Assembly: GCF_003585765.1 (NCBI RefSeq)
Contig: NZ_CP021235.1
Coordinates: 4,216,001 to 4,280,000 of the forward strand
DNA length: 64,000 nucleotides
Source: Pontibacter actiniarum
GTDB lineage: Bacteria > Bacteroidota > Bacteroidia > Cytophagales > Hymenobacteraceae
Reading direction: 5' to 3'
Part shown: one piece after another, positions 52,005 to 61,048 of the stretch
Layout of the letters: each line of letters opens with the position of its first letter
How positions within the stretch are numbered: the stretch's first letter is position 1
Notes under the pieces: model-generated
The model's input: the letters and a program-made list of their open reading frames with translations, nothing else
Database searches by the model: none
What the model was told of the DNA's origin: nothing
Program-made: the position numbers and the translations under genes

Positions 52005-52916
52005 ATGGATGAAATGATGACACTTCCGGTTATTCAGCCTAACGCCAAGCCCGAGGGGCTTAACGCACTGGGCCAGCCGCGCAAGCCGAACTGGCTACGC
52101 GTAAAACTACCGGTTGGGAAGGAGTACGCCAAAGTAAGAAGCATTGTAGACGAATATAAGCTGCACACCATTTGCGAAAGCGGCAACTGCCCGAACATGG
52201 GCGAGTGCTGGGGCGCAGGTACAGCTACGTTCATGATCTTAGGTAATGTGTGTACCCGCAGCTGCTCTTTCTGCGCTGTGGCCACAGGCCGCCCGAACGA
52301 GTATGACGAGGATGAGCCGCGCCGCGTGGCAGAGGCCATCAAACTAATGGGCGTGAAGCATGCCGTGCTTACCTCGGTAAACCGCGACGAACTGAAAGAC
52401 CGTGGCGCCGCCATCTGGCACGAAACGGTGAAGCAGGTGAAGCTCATGTCCCCAACCACGACAATCGAAACCCTGATCCCCGATGTAAAAGGCACCTGGG
52501 ACGCCCTGATCACGATGATTTCGCCGGGCCAGGAAGTCGTGTCGCACAACATGGAGACGGTGAAGGAGCTGTACCGCCGCGTTCGCCCGCAGGCTAAGTA
52601 TGACCGTTCGCTGGAGCAGATCCGCCGCACGAAGGAGTATGGCCAGCGCACCAAGACCGGCATCATGCTGGGCCTGGGAGAAACACGCGAGCAAGTATAC
52701 CAGGCGATGGATGATTTGGCCGCCAACGGTTGTGATATCCTGACCTTGGGCCAGTACCTGCAGCCTACCAAAATGCACCTGGAGGTAGCCGAGTTTATCC
52801 ACCCGGACCTGTTCGACCACTATCGCGAAGAAGGCCTGAAGCGCGGCCTTAAGTATGTGGAGTCAGGCCCGTTGGTAAGATCCTCCTACCATGCGGAGCG
52901 CCACGTAAACGTATAG
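52005..52916 (+). CDS. lipA: Lipoyl synthase
   Basis: This radical-SAM enzyme inserts two sulfurs into octanoyl groups on E2 and GcvH proteins. It has 303 residues. The auxiliary cluster motif [12 protein letters not shown] (near 51-62) and the radical-SAM motif CTRSCSFC (near 77-84) are both complete. The C-terminal RSSYHA carries the conserved Ser that ligates the auxiliary cluster. A second ATG three codons later is a possible start. A strong terminator follows. It serves the 2-oxo acid dehydrogenases, including the fused E1 just upstream. Confidence 0.97.
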   Translation: MDEMMTLPVIQPNAKPEGLNALGQPRKPNWLRVKLPVGKEYAKVRSIVDEYKLHTICESGNCPNMGECWGAGTATFMILGNVCTRSCSFCAVATGRPNEYDEDEPRRVAEAIKLMGVKHAVLTSVNRDELKDRGAAIWHETVKQVKLMSPTTTIETLIPDVKGTWDALITMISPGQEVVSHNMETVKELYRRVRPQAKYDRSLEQIRRTKEYGQRTKTGIMLGLGETREQVYQAMDDLAANGCDILTLGQYLQPTKMHLEVAEFIHPDLFDHYREEGLKRGLKYVESGPLVRSSYHAERHVNV

Positions 52917-52932
52917 CGTCAAAAAACTTTAG

Positions 52933-52971
52933 AAAAAGCCTCTGCTGCGTTAAGTGCGGCAGAGGCTTTTT
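52933..52971 (+). terminator. Terminator of lipA
   Basis: A 13-bp stem (52933-52945 with 52959-52971) is followed by further T. It lies 17 bp past the stop. Confidence 0.85.
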
Positions 52972-52973
52972 TT

Positions 52974-53350
52974 GTGTATTTCGCAAGGTTTGTGGAAGTT
53001 GGATGTAAGCAATATGTTAAATAATTTATCTATAACTATTTGAAAATAAATAGCTAGAATGTAATTTTATTGCCAAATACCTCGAGCTAGCGCCTATGTA
53101 AACAAATTTACTTTCCCCCCTATCTTATTTCCTGTCGCACAAATCACGCTCTACTCCCTCCCTGGCCAGAATGGAAGGGAACATGCTGATGGCTTGCCTT
53201 GTAGTATATACTATATTTTATATTAAATAAATATATATTCCAGTTTTCAATATAACCATTTCAAAATATTCAAGTACAATGTATTAACATAGGTACAGCT
53301 ATATCTATGTATATGCGACTAATATTATCTACAGTTATTATTCTTACTAT
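52974..53350. other. A+T-rich gene-free region upstream of the adhesin cassette
   Basis: These 377 bp hold no convincing ORF. They are much more A+T-rich than the genes around them, with AGTATATACT (a perfect palindrome near 53202) and long TATA-rich tracts up to the start of the adhesin gene. The promoter of the T9SS cassette must lie here, but no clean TTTG/TANNTTTG pair could be fixed. Confidence 0.4.
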
Positions 53351-56300
53351 ATGATTAAATCTTTACTGCTGACCTTTCTATTGCTGATAGGCAGTATCAC
53401 CTTTAGCTTCGCACAAACAGAGGGGGAAATTATGGGGCAGGCAACCAACTTTGCCGTGCTCGCCTCAGAAAAGATCATTGTAAATGATCTCTCTGGTGTA
53501 ACAGGTAGCGTTGGCATCAGCAGTGCTGACGACATAGAAAACAGATCGCTCCTGAGCATACAGGAGGGAAGCGTTCAGACAGGCGTATATGCGGCAAATG
53601 CCCTGAACGATGCCACGGCAGCGTATGACCGGTTCTATGGCAAGTCTACAGCAACGCTGCCGACCACGTTCAAAGGCGACAAGGACGGGATCAGGCCCGG
53701 GCACTACAAAATAACAGGCCTGGCTGGTTTTGAGAGTGTGCTCACGCTTAACGCAGAGGGCGACCCTAACGGCATGTACGTGTTTGAAATAGATGGCGAC
53801 CTCATCTCAAAAGCTCCGAACGCCGCTATTCGCCTGGTGTATGCACAGAGCAAGAACGTCTATTGGCTGGTGACCGGGCGTGTGGAGCTTGGGGGCATCA
53901 CCAACTTTGTAGGCACCATACTGGCTAAGGGAGATGTGTACCTGGAGGACGGCGTTGGCGTTAACGGCCGCGCCATATCACTGGGCGGTACAGTTACCCT
54001 CGATCGCAACAACTTGTACCTGCCGGGCATCGTGCGCACAGATGTGAAAGTGGTAAAAACGGCCCCGGACCAACTCTACAGGCTGGGCGATGAAATAACC
54101 TATACTATTGCCGTGACCAACAGCGGCCCCGGCACGGCCTTCGACGTGTCAGTGCTGGACGAGCTGCCTTTAACAGGCCTGCAGTATGTGGCGGGCTCTG
54201 CCGCTTTCGACGGAAGCTCGTCCTCCTTTGACCCTGCAGCCCTGAGGTGGAGCATCCCGGAGCTTGGCTTCGCGGAAAAAAAAGAAATAACCCTGACATT
54301 CAGAATAACTGCTACAGGTGCTATCACTAACGTGGCAACGGCAGCTTCCAGGGACCCGGACCCACGGGAAGAAGATAACCGCAGCATCTGGACAATTCAG
54401 GTGCCGGAGTTAAATGCGGACCTGAGCATCACCAAAACTGCCGCTACAGCTCCTTACACAGTAGGCGGGGAGGTAACCTATACAGTCACAGTTAAGAACA
54501 ACGGCCTGTACGAGGCCAAGGGCGTTGTGATGACAGACGCTCTTCCTGACGGGCTGACCTTTGTTTCGTCTAGTGAGGGAAGCTACAACGCTGCTACTGG
54601 AAAGCTCGTGATAGGCACGATGGCTGCAGGCGCGGAGAAGACCATAACCCTGAAAGCCAGCATCAACAAGGCCGGTACGCTGGTTAACACAGCCTCTGTG
54701 GTAAGCAGCCCGGAGGTGCCGGATACGAACCTGGACAACAACAACGCTACCGCAGTGATTGATGTGGGATGTGTGGAGCTAACAGGCCTTGCACTGACAG
54801 GCAACCTTAACCTTTGCGAGGCCACGGCCGGGGCAGAGTATATCGCTACAGAAATTCCCGGCGCTGTCTACAAGTTCACCACAACAGGTGGCGTGCAGGT
54901 TGTTTCGTCTGTCGGTAACAAAGCTGTTGTGGCGATTGGCGCGACAAGCGGAACCCTGGCGGTAATCGTTACAGACCCTTGCGGTGGCAGAAACACCAGC
55001 GCTTTAAACATTGGCGTTATCCCGAACATATCCGGTGTAACAGTGGCCGGCCCTGGTGAGGTTTGTGCAAACAGCACCGACATCAAGTTTACAGCACCAG
55101 CCTATGAAGGCAACATAACCTACAGATGGATAGCAAGCGGTGGCCTGACCATTACTTCGGCAACCAACGAGGCAGAGGTAAAAGTAAAGGCAGGCGCAGT
55201 AGGCGGTGTACTTACACTGGAAGTGAACAATGGCTGCTCTGTCGTTACCGGTACAAAAAATGTTAAAGTCAGGCCAACGCTTGTGGGGCCTACTGCCATC
55301 ACCGGTGAGGCTGTAGTTTGTGCCGGGACCAGGCAGACCTATACCGCCGCCGGAGATGTGGGCGCCTCTTCTTATACCTGGCGTTTGCCAGACGGCTGGG
55401 AGTTAGCGCCAGGCACTGCCGCAGACCAGCAGGAAATAAACGTGATAGTGGGTACAGCCGGCGGTGAGATACAGGTTATCGCGAATAACGAGTGCGGCAC
55501 CAGCGACACAGGAGCTGCTATAACGGTAGCGGTTAACAACAAGCCTGATCTGCCAACCATAACCGGACAGCGAGGTGCCTGTGTAGGAGAAATCCTTACA
55601 TACAGCGTGCTGGATGTAGCGGATGCCACTGACTACAGCTGGAACGTACCTGAGACCTGGGGGCTGATCAGCGGAGCCAACACCCGCAGCATCAATGTTC
55701 GGGTTGGCCCTGGTACCGGCGAGGTAACGGTGGCTGTGACTAACGGCTGCGGCACAGGACAGACTGCGGAAATGGAAGTTGCCCCTACGCTGGCCCCTGC
55801 CGCACCGGTTATCTCCGGAACGACGGATGTTTGCGAAGGCTCACAAGGACTGGTTTATACAATTACGAACCCTGAAGCAGGGGTGACTTACAGCTGGGCA
55901 TTGCCACAGGGCTGGAGCTTCGCCAACAACAACAGCACAGGTACAAGCGTGACCGTAACTGCCGGCTCGGCAGGCGGAAGCATAACAGTAGAAGGCACCA
56001 ACAGCTGCGACACAGCAGAAGGCCAGCCGCTGCAGGTAAACGTATCGGCTCCGCCAGTAGCGCCGGGCCAGATCACGGACAAGAGCAACGTATGCGAGGG
56101 GCTGGTGTTCGCCATCGACCCGGTACAGGGAGCTGAAAGCTATACATGGGCGGTGCCAAGCGGCTTCACCATCACTTCCGGCCAAGGCACGACAACCATC
56201 ACGGTAAAAGCCGACAAAGCAGACGCTACAGGCCGTGTGACGGTAGTGGCCACAAACGGACCGTGTAGCAGCATAGAGGCCTCTGCCACGATAGATGCCT

Positions 56301-56575
56301 CGAAAGCCGACGGTAACCTGGAGTTCCCGAAAGCCTTTAGCCCGAACGGCGACGGCATCCGCGATACTTGGGAGATCAAGAACCTGGAGAAGTTCCCGGT
56401 AAACGAAGTGGTGATCTTTAACCGCTGGGGATCCGAAGTGTTCAGAACAAAGGGCTACCAGAACAACTGGTCAGGTAATAAACTGGAGCAAGGTACTTAC
56501 TTCTATAAAGTAAGGGTAACAGTGTGCGATGGCGTAGTGAAAGAGTTTACCGGATACACCACCCTATTCCGCTAA
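53351..56575 (+). CDS. Ice-binding (DUF3494)-like adhesin with DUF11 and PKD-like repeats and type B T9SS domain
   Basis: This is a 1074-residue surface protein. A signal peptide (cut near 22) is followed by a DUF3494 ice-binding-like beta-helix (about 30-225; NFAVLASEKIIVND, TFVGTILA-type core). Two DUF11 domains follow (about 230-350 and 355-475; ITYTIAVTNSGPG, VTYTVTVKNNG). Then come about six PKD-like Ig repeats of 80-90 residues, each with a central Trp and a Cys pair. The C-terminus is a type B T9SS sorting domain (FPKAFSPNGDGIRD ... FNRWG ... GTYFYKVRV). It precedes PorP/SprF and OmpA genes with short gaps. Confidence 0.92.
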   Translation: MIKSLLLTFLLLIGSITFSFAQTEGEIMGQATNFAVLASEKIIVNDLSGVTGSVGISSADDIENRSLLSIQEGSVQTGVYAANALNDATAAYDRFYGKSTATLPTTFKGDKDGIRPGHYKITGLAGFESVLTLNAEGDPNGMYVFEIDGDLISKAPNAAIRLVYAQSKNVYWLVTGRVELGGITNFVGTILAKGDVYLEDGVGVNGRAISLGGTVTLDRNNLYLPGIVRTDVKVVKTAPDQLYRLGDEITYTIAVTNSGPGTAFDVSVLDELPLTGLQYVAGSAAFDGSSSSFDPAALRWSIPELGFAEKKEITLTFRITATGAITNVATAASRDPDPREEDNRSIWTIQVPELNADLSITKTAATAPYTVGGEVTYTVTVKNNGLYEAKGVVMTDALPDGLTFVSSSEGSYNAATGKLVIGTMAAGAEKTITLKASINKAGTLVNTASVVSSPEVPDTNLDNNNATAVIDVGCVELTGLALTGNLNLCEATAGAEYIATEIPGAVYKFTTTGGVQVVSSVGNKAVVAIGATSGTLAVIVTDPCGGRNTSALNIGVIPNISGVTVAGPGEVCANSTDIKFTAPAYEGNITYRWIASGGLTITSATNEAEVKVKAGAVGGVLTLEVNNGCSVVTGTKNVKVRPTLVGPTAITGEAVVCAGTRQTYTAAGDVGASSYTWRLPDGWELAPGTAADQQEINVIVGTAGGEIQVIANNECGTSDTGAAITVAVNNKPDLPTITGQRGACVGEILTYSVLDVADATDYSWNVPETWGLISGANTRSINVRVGPGTGEVTVAVTNGCGTGQTAEMEVAPTLAPAAPVISGTTDVCEGSQGLVYTITNPEAGVTYSWALPQGWSFANNNSTGTSVTVTAGSAGGSITVEGTNSCDTAEGQPLQVNVSAPPVAPGQITDKSNVCEGLVFAIDPVQGAESYTWAVPSGFTITSGQGTTTITVKADKADATGRVTVVATNGPCSSIEASATIDASKADGNLEFPKAFSPNGDGIRDTWEIKNLEKFPVNEVVIFNRWGSEVFRTKGYQNNWSGNKLEQGTYFYKVRVTVCDGVVKEFTGYTTLFR

Positions 56576-56604
56576 ACACAGAGGCTTACAAACTTGAAAT
56601 TCAG

Positions 56605-57543
56605 ATGAAAATGAGAATATATTACCTGTTACTGGCACTGCTGATCACAACGGCTGCCAGCGCTCAGCAAAACCCGCAGTACTCACAGTACATATTTAAC
56701 AGCATGTCTATCAACCCGGCTTACACGGGAAGCAAAAACGTGCTGAACCTGAACCTGTTTCACCGCTCCCAGTGGACGGGTGTGGACGGCGCACCTACCA
56801 CACAGTCGCTGGCGGTGGACGGCGTGGTGGCCAACGATAGGCTGGGGCTGGGGCTTAACCTGATGCACGATGAGATTGGGGCGCACAGCACGTTCAGTGC
56901 CTATGCCAACTTCGCCGTGAAGCTTCAGGTGAACGAGAACGCCATATTCAGCCTAGGTGTGGCGCCGGGGCTTGTGCAGACTACCGTCGATGGCAGCAAG
57001 TTCGGGATCAGCGACGACCCCACCATCCCATCCGGGAAAGAAACAGACATCAAACCAGACGTGAAGATCGGAGCCTACTTCCACACGAGCCGCTTTTACG
57101 CGGGCTTGTCTGCTACTGACCTGCTGAAGTATGACGACCTGGATCAGGTGGAGCCGGAGCGCCACTATTTCTTTACCACGGGCTATGTGTTTGACCTGAG
57201 CCCCTTTGTGAAGCTGAAGCCTAGCGTGCTGGTGAAGGAGGACTTCCATGCGCCAACCAACATGGACGTGAATGCTTTCGTCCTGCTGGGCGATCGCCTG
57301 TGGCTGGGCAGCTCCTACCGCACCAGCATGAACGTTTTCAACGATGCAGAGGCGGGAGATGTGGAAAAGCGCACAGCCGTGGCCTTTATCGGAGAGCTGC
57401 AGGTGCTGAAACAGCTGCGCATCGGCTACTCCTTTGATAAGATGCTGAACGGCTACAGCGATCAGAGCACCCACGAGGTGTCGGTTGGCTACTACTTCTT
57501 CCGTAAGAAAGAGACCAAAATGCTTACACCGCAGTACTTTTAA
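56605..57543 (+). CDS. PorP/SprF family type IX secretion membrane protein
   Basis: This is a 312-residue outer-membrane barrel. The signal peptide (LLLALLITTAASAQ) is followed by the family hallmark NPQYSQYIFNSMSINPAYTGSK. Repeated amphipathic strands run to the C-terminus. PorP/SprF homologues encoded next to type B sorting-domain proteins are thought to anchor or help secrete those partners. I start at ATG 56605 (MKMRIYY), which removes an overlap with the adhesin stop that a longer frame from 56524 would cause. It lies 29 bp behind the adhesin gene. Confidence 0.93.
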   Translation: MKMRIYYLLLALLITTAASAQQNPQYSQYIFNSMSINPAYTGSKNVLNLNLFHRSQWTGVDGAPTTQSLAVDGVVANDRLGLGLNLMHDEIGAHSTFSAYANFAVKLQVNENAIFSLGVAPGLVQTTVDGSKFGISDDPTIPSGKETDIKPDVKIGAYFHTSRFYAGLSATDLLKYDDLDQVEPERHYFFTTGYVFDLSPFVKLKPSVLVKEDFHAPTNMDVNAFVLLGDRLWLGSSYRTSMNVFNDAEAGDVEKRTAVAFIGELQVLKQLRIGYSFDKMLNGYSDQSTHEVSVGYYFFRKKETKMLTPQYF

Positions 57544-57561
57544 TACCTAAGCGCTTACATT

Positions 57562-59547
57562 ATGAAGTTTATATATACACCCTTTTGCATTATAACTGCC
57601 GCCATACTTGGTGCTGCGCCCATGGCACAGGCCCAGTCATCGCTGCGCAAGGCAGATAAACTATACGAGAATTACGAGTACGCCAAGGCGCTGGAGGCGT
57701 ACCAGGAGGCGATTCAGAAGCGCACCCCTGGGCTGGAGACTGCCGAGCGAATTGCCACAGCTTACCGCATGACGCGCCAAAGCCAGGCAGAAGAGAACTG
57801 GTACGGGAAAGTGGTGCGCATGGAAGGCCGCCCACCCATGAACCTCTACTACTATGCAGAGGCGCTGCGCAGCAACGGCAAGTATAAAGAGGCCAAAGAG
57901 CAGTACATGAAGTGGGGCGAGGAAATGCCGGAGCACGCCGAGCGGGCGCAGGAGCTGATGGAGGCAACGGACCAGGCCCTCCGCTGGATGAACCAGCCCG
58001 CCGTGGCCGAGGTGAAGCCCCTGACCAGCCTGAACAACGCCGGTTTCTCTGATTTCAGCCCGGTGCAGTACGGAAACAATGGCGTCATCTTCACTTCAGA
58101 CAGAGGCGTTAACAAGGGCGATAAGGAGGCGAAGATCTTCGGATGGACCGGCCGCCCGTACCTGCAGCTGTTTATGGCGCAGCAGAATGCACAGGGCGAG
58201 TGGGGCAGGCCAGAGGCGCTGCAGGAGGTGGTTAACACCGACTTTCACAACGCCACGGCCTCTACAGCCCAAGACGGGCAGAAGCTGTACTTTACCCGCA
58301 CCCAAATGGTGCCTGCACTAGGCAACACCAACATCGACCCCACCAGCTGGGTGGAGAAGCAGGAGAAGCCAAACTACGTAAACCGCCTGGAGATTTACAC
58401 TGCCGAGAAACAGGGGGGGAGCTGGAGCAATGTGCAGCCGTTCTCCTACAACAAGGTAGAGGAGTACTCCGTAGGGCATCCGGCCGTTTCCCCGGACGGG
58501 CAGGTGCTGTACTTTGCCTCCGATATGCCGGGGAGCCTGGGCGATACCGATATTTTCTACAGCACCCGCCAGGCAGACGGCACATGGGGAGAGCCTGTAA
58601 ACGCCGGACCTGTGGTGAACACCAGCGGCCGCGAAAGCTTCCCATACGTGGATGCAGCAGGTAAGCTGTACTTTGCATCGGATAGCCACACAGGCATGGG
58701 TGGTATGGATATTTTCTCTGCCGAAGGCGAGCAGGGCAACTGGCGCGCCGTGCGCAACCTGGGCTACCCGATCAACTCTCCGCAGAACGACTACGGCATC
58801 ATGTTTACGGAGCCCGGGGAGCGGGGACTGCTGTCTTCTAACCGCGATTCTCAGAATGGCACAGAGGATATATATGCCTTTACCGTGCTGCAGAAGCCGG
58901 TAGTGCTGGCTATTACAACACTGGGCCGTTTCCAGAACGACAAGAAGCGCACTGTGCAGGAGCCGCTGCCGGAGACAAGAATTCTGGTGGCCAGGAAGAA
59001 CTCAAAAGATTCTACCGTGGTTATTACAGATAAGGAGGCGAAACATTACATGGAGGCCCGCACCGGCAATACGTATGCGTTCTCAGGCTCTAAGATAGGG
59101 TACCTGAAAATGGGAACCGATGTAGCCGTGCCAGCCTCTGCCCCGGATACGATGCAGGTAGCTCTTATTTTCGATAAGAACGAGGTAGAGAAGGCCATTG
59201 TGCTGGATAACATCTACTATGACCTGGATAAGTGGGAGATTCGGCCGGACGCAGCCAAGGAGCTGGACAAGATGGTGACACTGCTGAAAAACAACCCGCG
59301 GGTGGAGATTGAGCTAAGCGCCCATACCGATAGCCGCGAAAGTGCACAGTACAACCAGCTGCTCTCGGAGAGAAGAGCGCAGGCTGCGGTAGACTACCTG
59401 GTGTCTAAAGGCATCGACAGTAGCCGCCTGACAGCAAAAGGCTATGGCAAGACACGCCTGGTTAACCGCTGCGCCACCGGAGTGGAGTGCTCTGAGGCGG
59501 AGCACCAGATGAACCGCCGCACCGAGTTCACCATCAAGAAAAACTGA
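57562..59547 (+). CDS. OmpA family protein with TPR and PD40 repeats
   Basis: This is a 661-residue envelope protein. The signal peptide (cut near 25) is followed by TPR-like helices (about 27-140), then WD40-like PD40 propeller repeats (about 150-450; GVIFTSDRG, KLYFTRTQ, VLYFASDMPGSLGDTDIFYS). A short beta domain precedes a C-terminal OmpA peptidoglycan-binding domain (about 550-655; IYYDLDKWEIRPDAAKELDK, SAHTDSRES, LSERRAQAAVDYL). The layout is that of T9SS-associated OmpA proteins that link PorP/SprF barrels to the cell wall. It lies 18 bp behind porP/sprF, so the trio is one operon. Confidence 0.92.
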   Translation: MKFIYTPFCIITAAILGAAPMAQAQSSLRKADKLYENYEYAKALEAYQEAIQKRTPGLETAERIATAYRMTRQSQAEENWYGKVVRMEGRPPMNLYYYAEALRSNGKYKEAKEQYMKWGEEMPEHAERAQELMEATDQALRWMNQPAVAEVKPLTSLNNAGFSDFSPVQYGNNGVIFTSDRGVNKGDKEAKIFGWTGRPYLQLFMAQQNAQGEWGRPEALQEVVNTDFHNATASTAQDGQKLYFTRTQMVPALGNTNIDPTSWVEKQEKPNYVNRLEIYTAEKQGGSWSNVQPFSYNKVEEYSVGHPAVSPDGQVLYFASDMPGSLGDTDIFYSTRQADGTWGEPVNAGPVVNTSGRESFPYVDAAGKLYFASDSHTGMGGMDIFSAEGEQGNWRAVRNLGYPINSPQNDYGIMFTEPGERGLLSSNRDSQNGTEDIYAFTVLQKPVVLAITTLGRFQNDKKRTVQEPLPETRILVARKNSKDSTVVITDKEAKHYMEARTGNTYAFSGSKIGYLKMGTDVAVPASAPDTMQVALIFDKNEVEKAIVLDNIYYDLDKWEIRPDAAKELDKMVTLLKNNPRVEIELSAHTDSRESAQYNQLLSERRAQAAVDYLVSKGIDSSRLTAKGYGKTRLVNRCATGVECSEAEHQMNRRTEFTIKKN

Positions 59548-59578
59548 TTTTAAAATATCATTAGCTTTCATAGTTTGG

Positions 59579-59609
59579 AAAGGCTCTGCAGTTTCTGCTG
59601 AGCCTTTTT
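59579..59609 (+). terminator. First terminator of the T9SS cassette
   Basis: An 8-bp stem AAAGGCTC (59579-59586 with 59600-59607) is followed by TT. It lies 32 bp past the OmpA stop. Confidence 0.65.
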
Positions 59610-59627
59610 GCTTAGCAGGAGAAGAGC

Positions 59628-59685
59628 CAAGTATAAAACAGCGGCGCCGGCAGTGTATTCTGCCGGCGCCGCTGTTTTATACTTG
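59628..59685. terminator. Long bidirectional hairpin whose ends are an inverted AAGTATA pair
   Basis: A 25-bp perfect stem (59628-59652 with 59661-59685) has an 8-nt loop. The outer part of each arm is the overrepresented word AAGTATAA in opposite orientation, and the inner part is G+C-rich. It separates the convergent OmpA and sugar dehydrogenase genes. Confidence 0.85.
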
Positions 59686-59694
59686 TACCGGGTG

Positions 59695-60888
59695 CTACTT
59701 TTTGTTGCCGGTGTAGGCCAGGCGGTAGATCACGCCGTTGTCATCATCGGTAAAGAGCAAAGAGCCGTCTGTATGCGTTGCCAGGCCTACTACACGCCCA
59801 AACTGCTCCCTGTTGTTGTTCACCAGGAAACCGGTAACCAGGTCCTCGAACTGTTTGGGCTTGCCGTTTTCGAAGTGCAGGCGCACGACTTTATATCCCA
59901 CGGGCTCGCTGCGGTTCCAAGAGCCGTGCAGCGTAACAATCGCATCCCCTTGGTACTCCTGCGGAAACTGCGAGCCGTTGTAGAAGATCATGTCCAGTGG
60001 GGCGCTGTGGGCGGTGTAGGTCATCTCCGGGAACATTGTTTTCCTGGCATACGCTTCCCAACTCATGCCTTTCGGCGGTTCATCGGCCAGGTTAGGGCGG
60101 CCGTTCTCGAACACGTAAGGCCAGCCATAGTTGCCGCCCTCTACCAGTTTGTTCAGCTCTTCCTGCTGGGTGGTGTCGCCGAGCCAGTCTATGCCGTGGT
60201 CGAAGCCGTAGAGCTCTTTCGTCTGTGGGTGCCAGTCAAACCCGATGGTGTTGCGCAGGCCGGTGGCGTAAACGCGGCGTCCGGAGCCGTCCGGCTTCAT
60301 CTGCAGCAGCGTGGCGCTTTCTTTGCTGGTCTCCTCGCAGGCGTTGCAGGTACTCCCCACCGATACGTACAGCATCCCGTCCGGGCCGAAAGCCAAGGTG
60401 CGGTTAGCGTGCTGGCCGCCATCCGGAAGCTTGTCCGCGATGACCTTTAGCTGCCCCAGGGTGCCGTCTTTGTTGATATCTGCGGTATACACCTCGTTCA
60501 CCGTCACCAGGTAGGCCTTGTTATCGCGCAGGGCGATGCCGTGCATACCCTCTTTGGTGGCTACTACCTGCTGCTGGTCGGCCTTGCCGTCGTTGTTGGT
60601 GTCGCGGAGCAGGGTCACGGTGCCTTTGTCGCGGTCTGTTACGTACACGTTGCCGTTGGTGTGCACCGCCAGCATGCGGGGCTTGTTCAGGTTGTCAGCA
60701 AACTTGGTCACGGTAAAGCCGGCGGGTACTTTTAACCGGCGTATGCGCTCATCGGTGGCAGGCACTTTGGCTGGTTTAAAGATGTGCCCCTCCATGGAGG
60801 CGCTGATCGGCGGCTTGGTGTCCTGCCCCAGAGCGGCCGAGGCAGTCATGGCCAGGCCAATGGCGAATGCGGAAAATTTCGTTTTCAT
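59695..60888 (-). CDS. PQQ-dependent sugar (glucose/sorbosone) dehydrogenase-like protein
   Basis: This is a 397-residue exported six-bladed propeller of the GSDH family. The signal peptide is about 1-22. Typical motifs are GFTVTKFADNLNKPRMLAV, EGMHGIALRDNKAY, HANRTLAFGPDGMLYVSVGSTCNACEE and GLRNTIGFDWHPQTKELYGFDHGIDWLGD. An AIVTLHGSWNRSEPVGYKVVRL segment follows. The frame stays open 52 codons further upstream, but MKTKFSAFA at 60888 is the signal-peptide start. A TATACTTTG box lies about 30 bp upstream. Enzymatic activity and PQQ use are inferred from family. Confidence 0.88.
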   Translation of the reverse strand: MKTKFSAFAIGLAMTASAALGQDTKPPISASMEGHIFKPAKVPATDERIRRLKVPAGFTVTKFADNLNKPRMLAVHTNGNVYVTDRDKGTVTLLRDTNNDGKADQQQVVATKEGMHGIALRDNKAYLVTVNEVYTADINKDGTLGQLKVIADKLPDGGQHANRTLAFGPDGMLYVSVGSTCNACEETSKESATLLQMKPDGSGRRVYATGLRNTIGFDWHPQTKELYGFDHGIDWLGDTTQQEELNKLVEGGNYGWPYVFENGRPNLADEPPKGMSWEAYARKTMFPEMTYTAHSAPLDMIFYNGSQFPQEYQGDAIVTLHGSWNRSEPVGYKVVRLHFENGKPKQFEDLVTGFLVNNNREQFGRVVGLATHTDGSLLFTDDDNGVIYRLAYTGNKK

Positions 60889-61048
60889 AGCGTATCTTGT
60901 GTGATAGGTGCAGGCGGGGCTGCAAAGTATAAGTCCCTTGTTTTTACCGGCGACAGGTGCTATTTGTTGCGAGGCGATACTTATCCACACGTTCTGGTGC
61001 AAACCCTGCACGCGTTTCCCCGTTTTGTGTTGTTGATACTCCACTACT

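Noticed and set aside
56524-56604. N-terminal extension of PorP/SprF overlapping the adhesin gene
   Set aside because: It would read through the end of the adhesin gene and displace the signal peptide. The ATG at 56605 fits the family.
60889-61044. 52-codon N-terminal extension of the sugar dehydrogenase
   Set aside because: It places the signal peptide inside the chain and overlaps the upstream promoter region.
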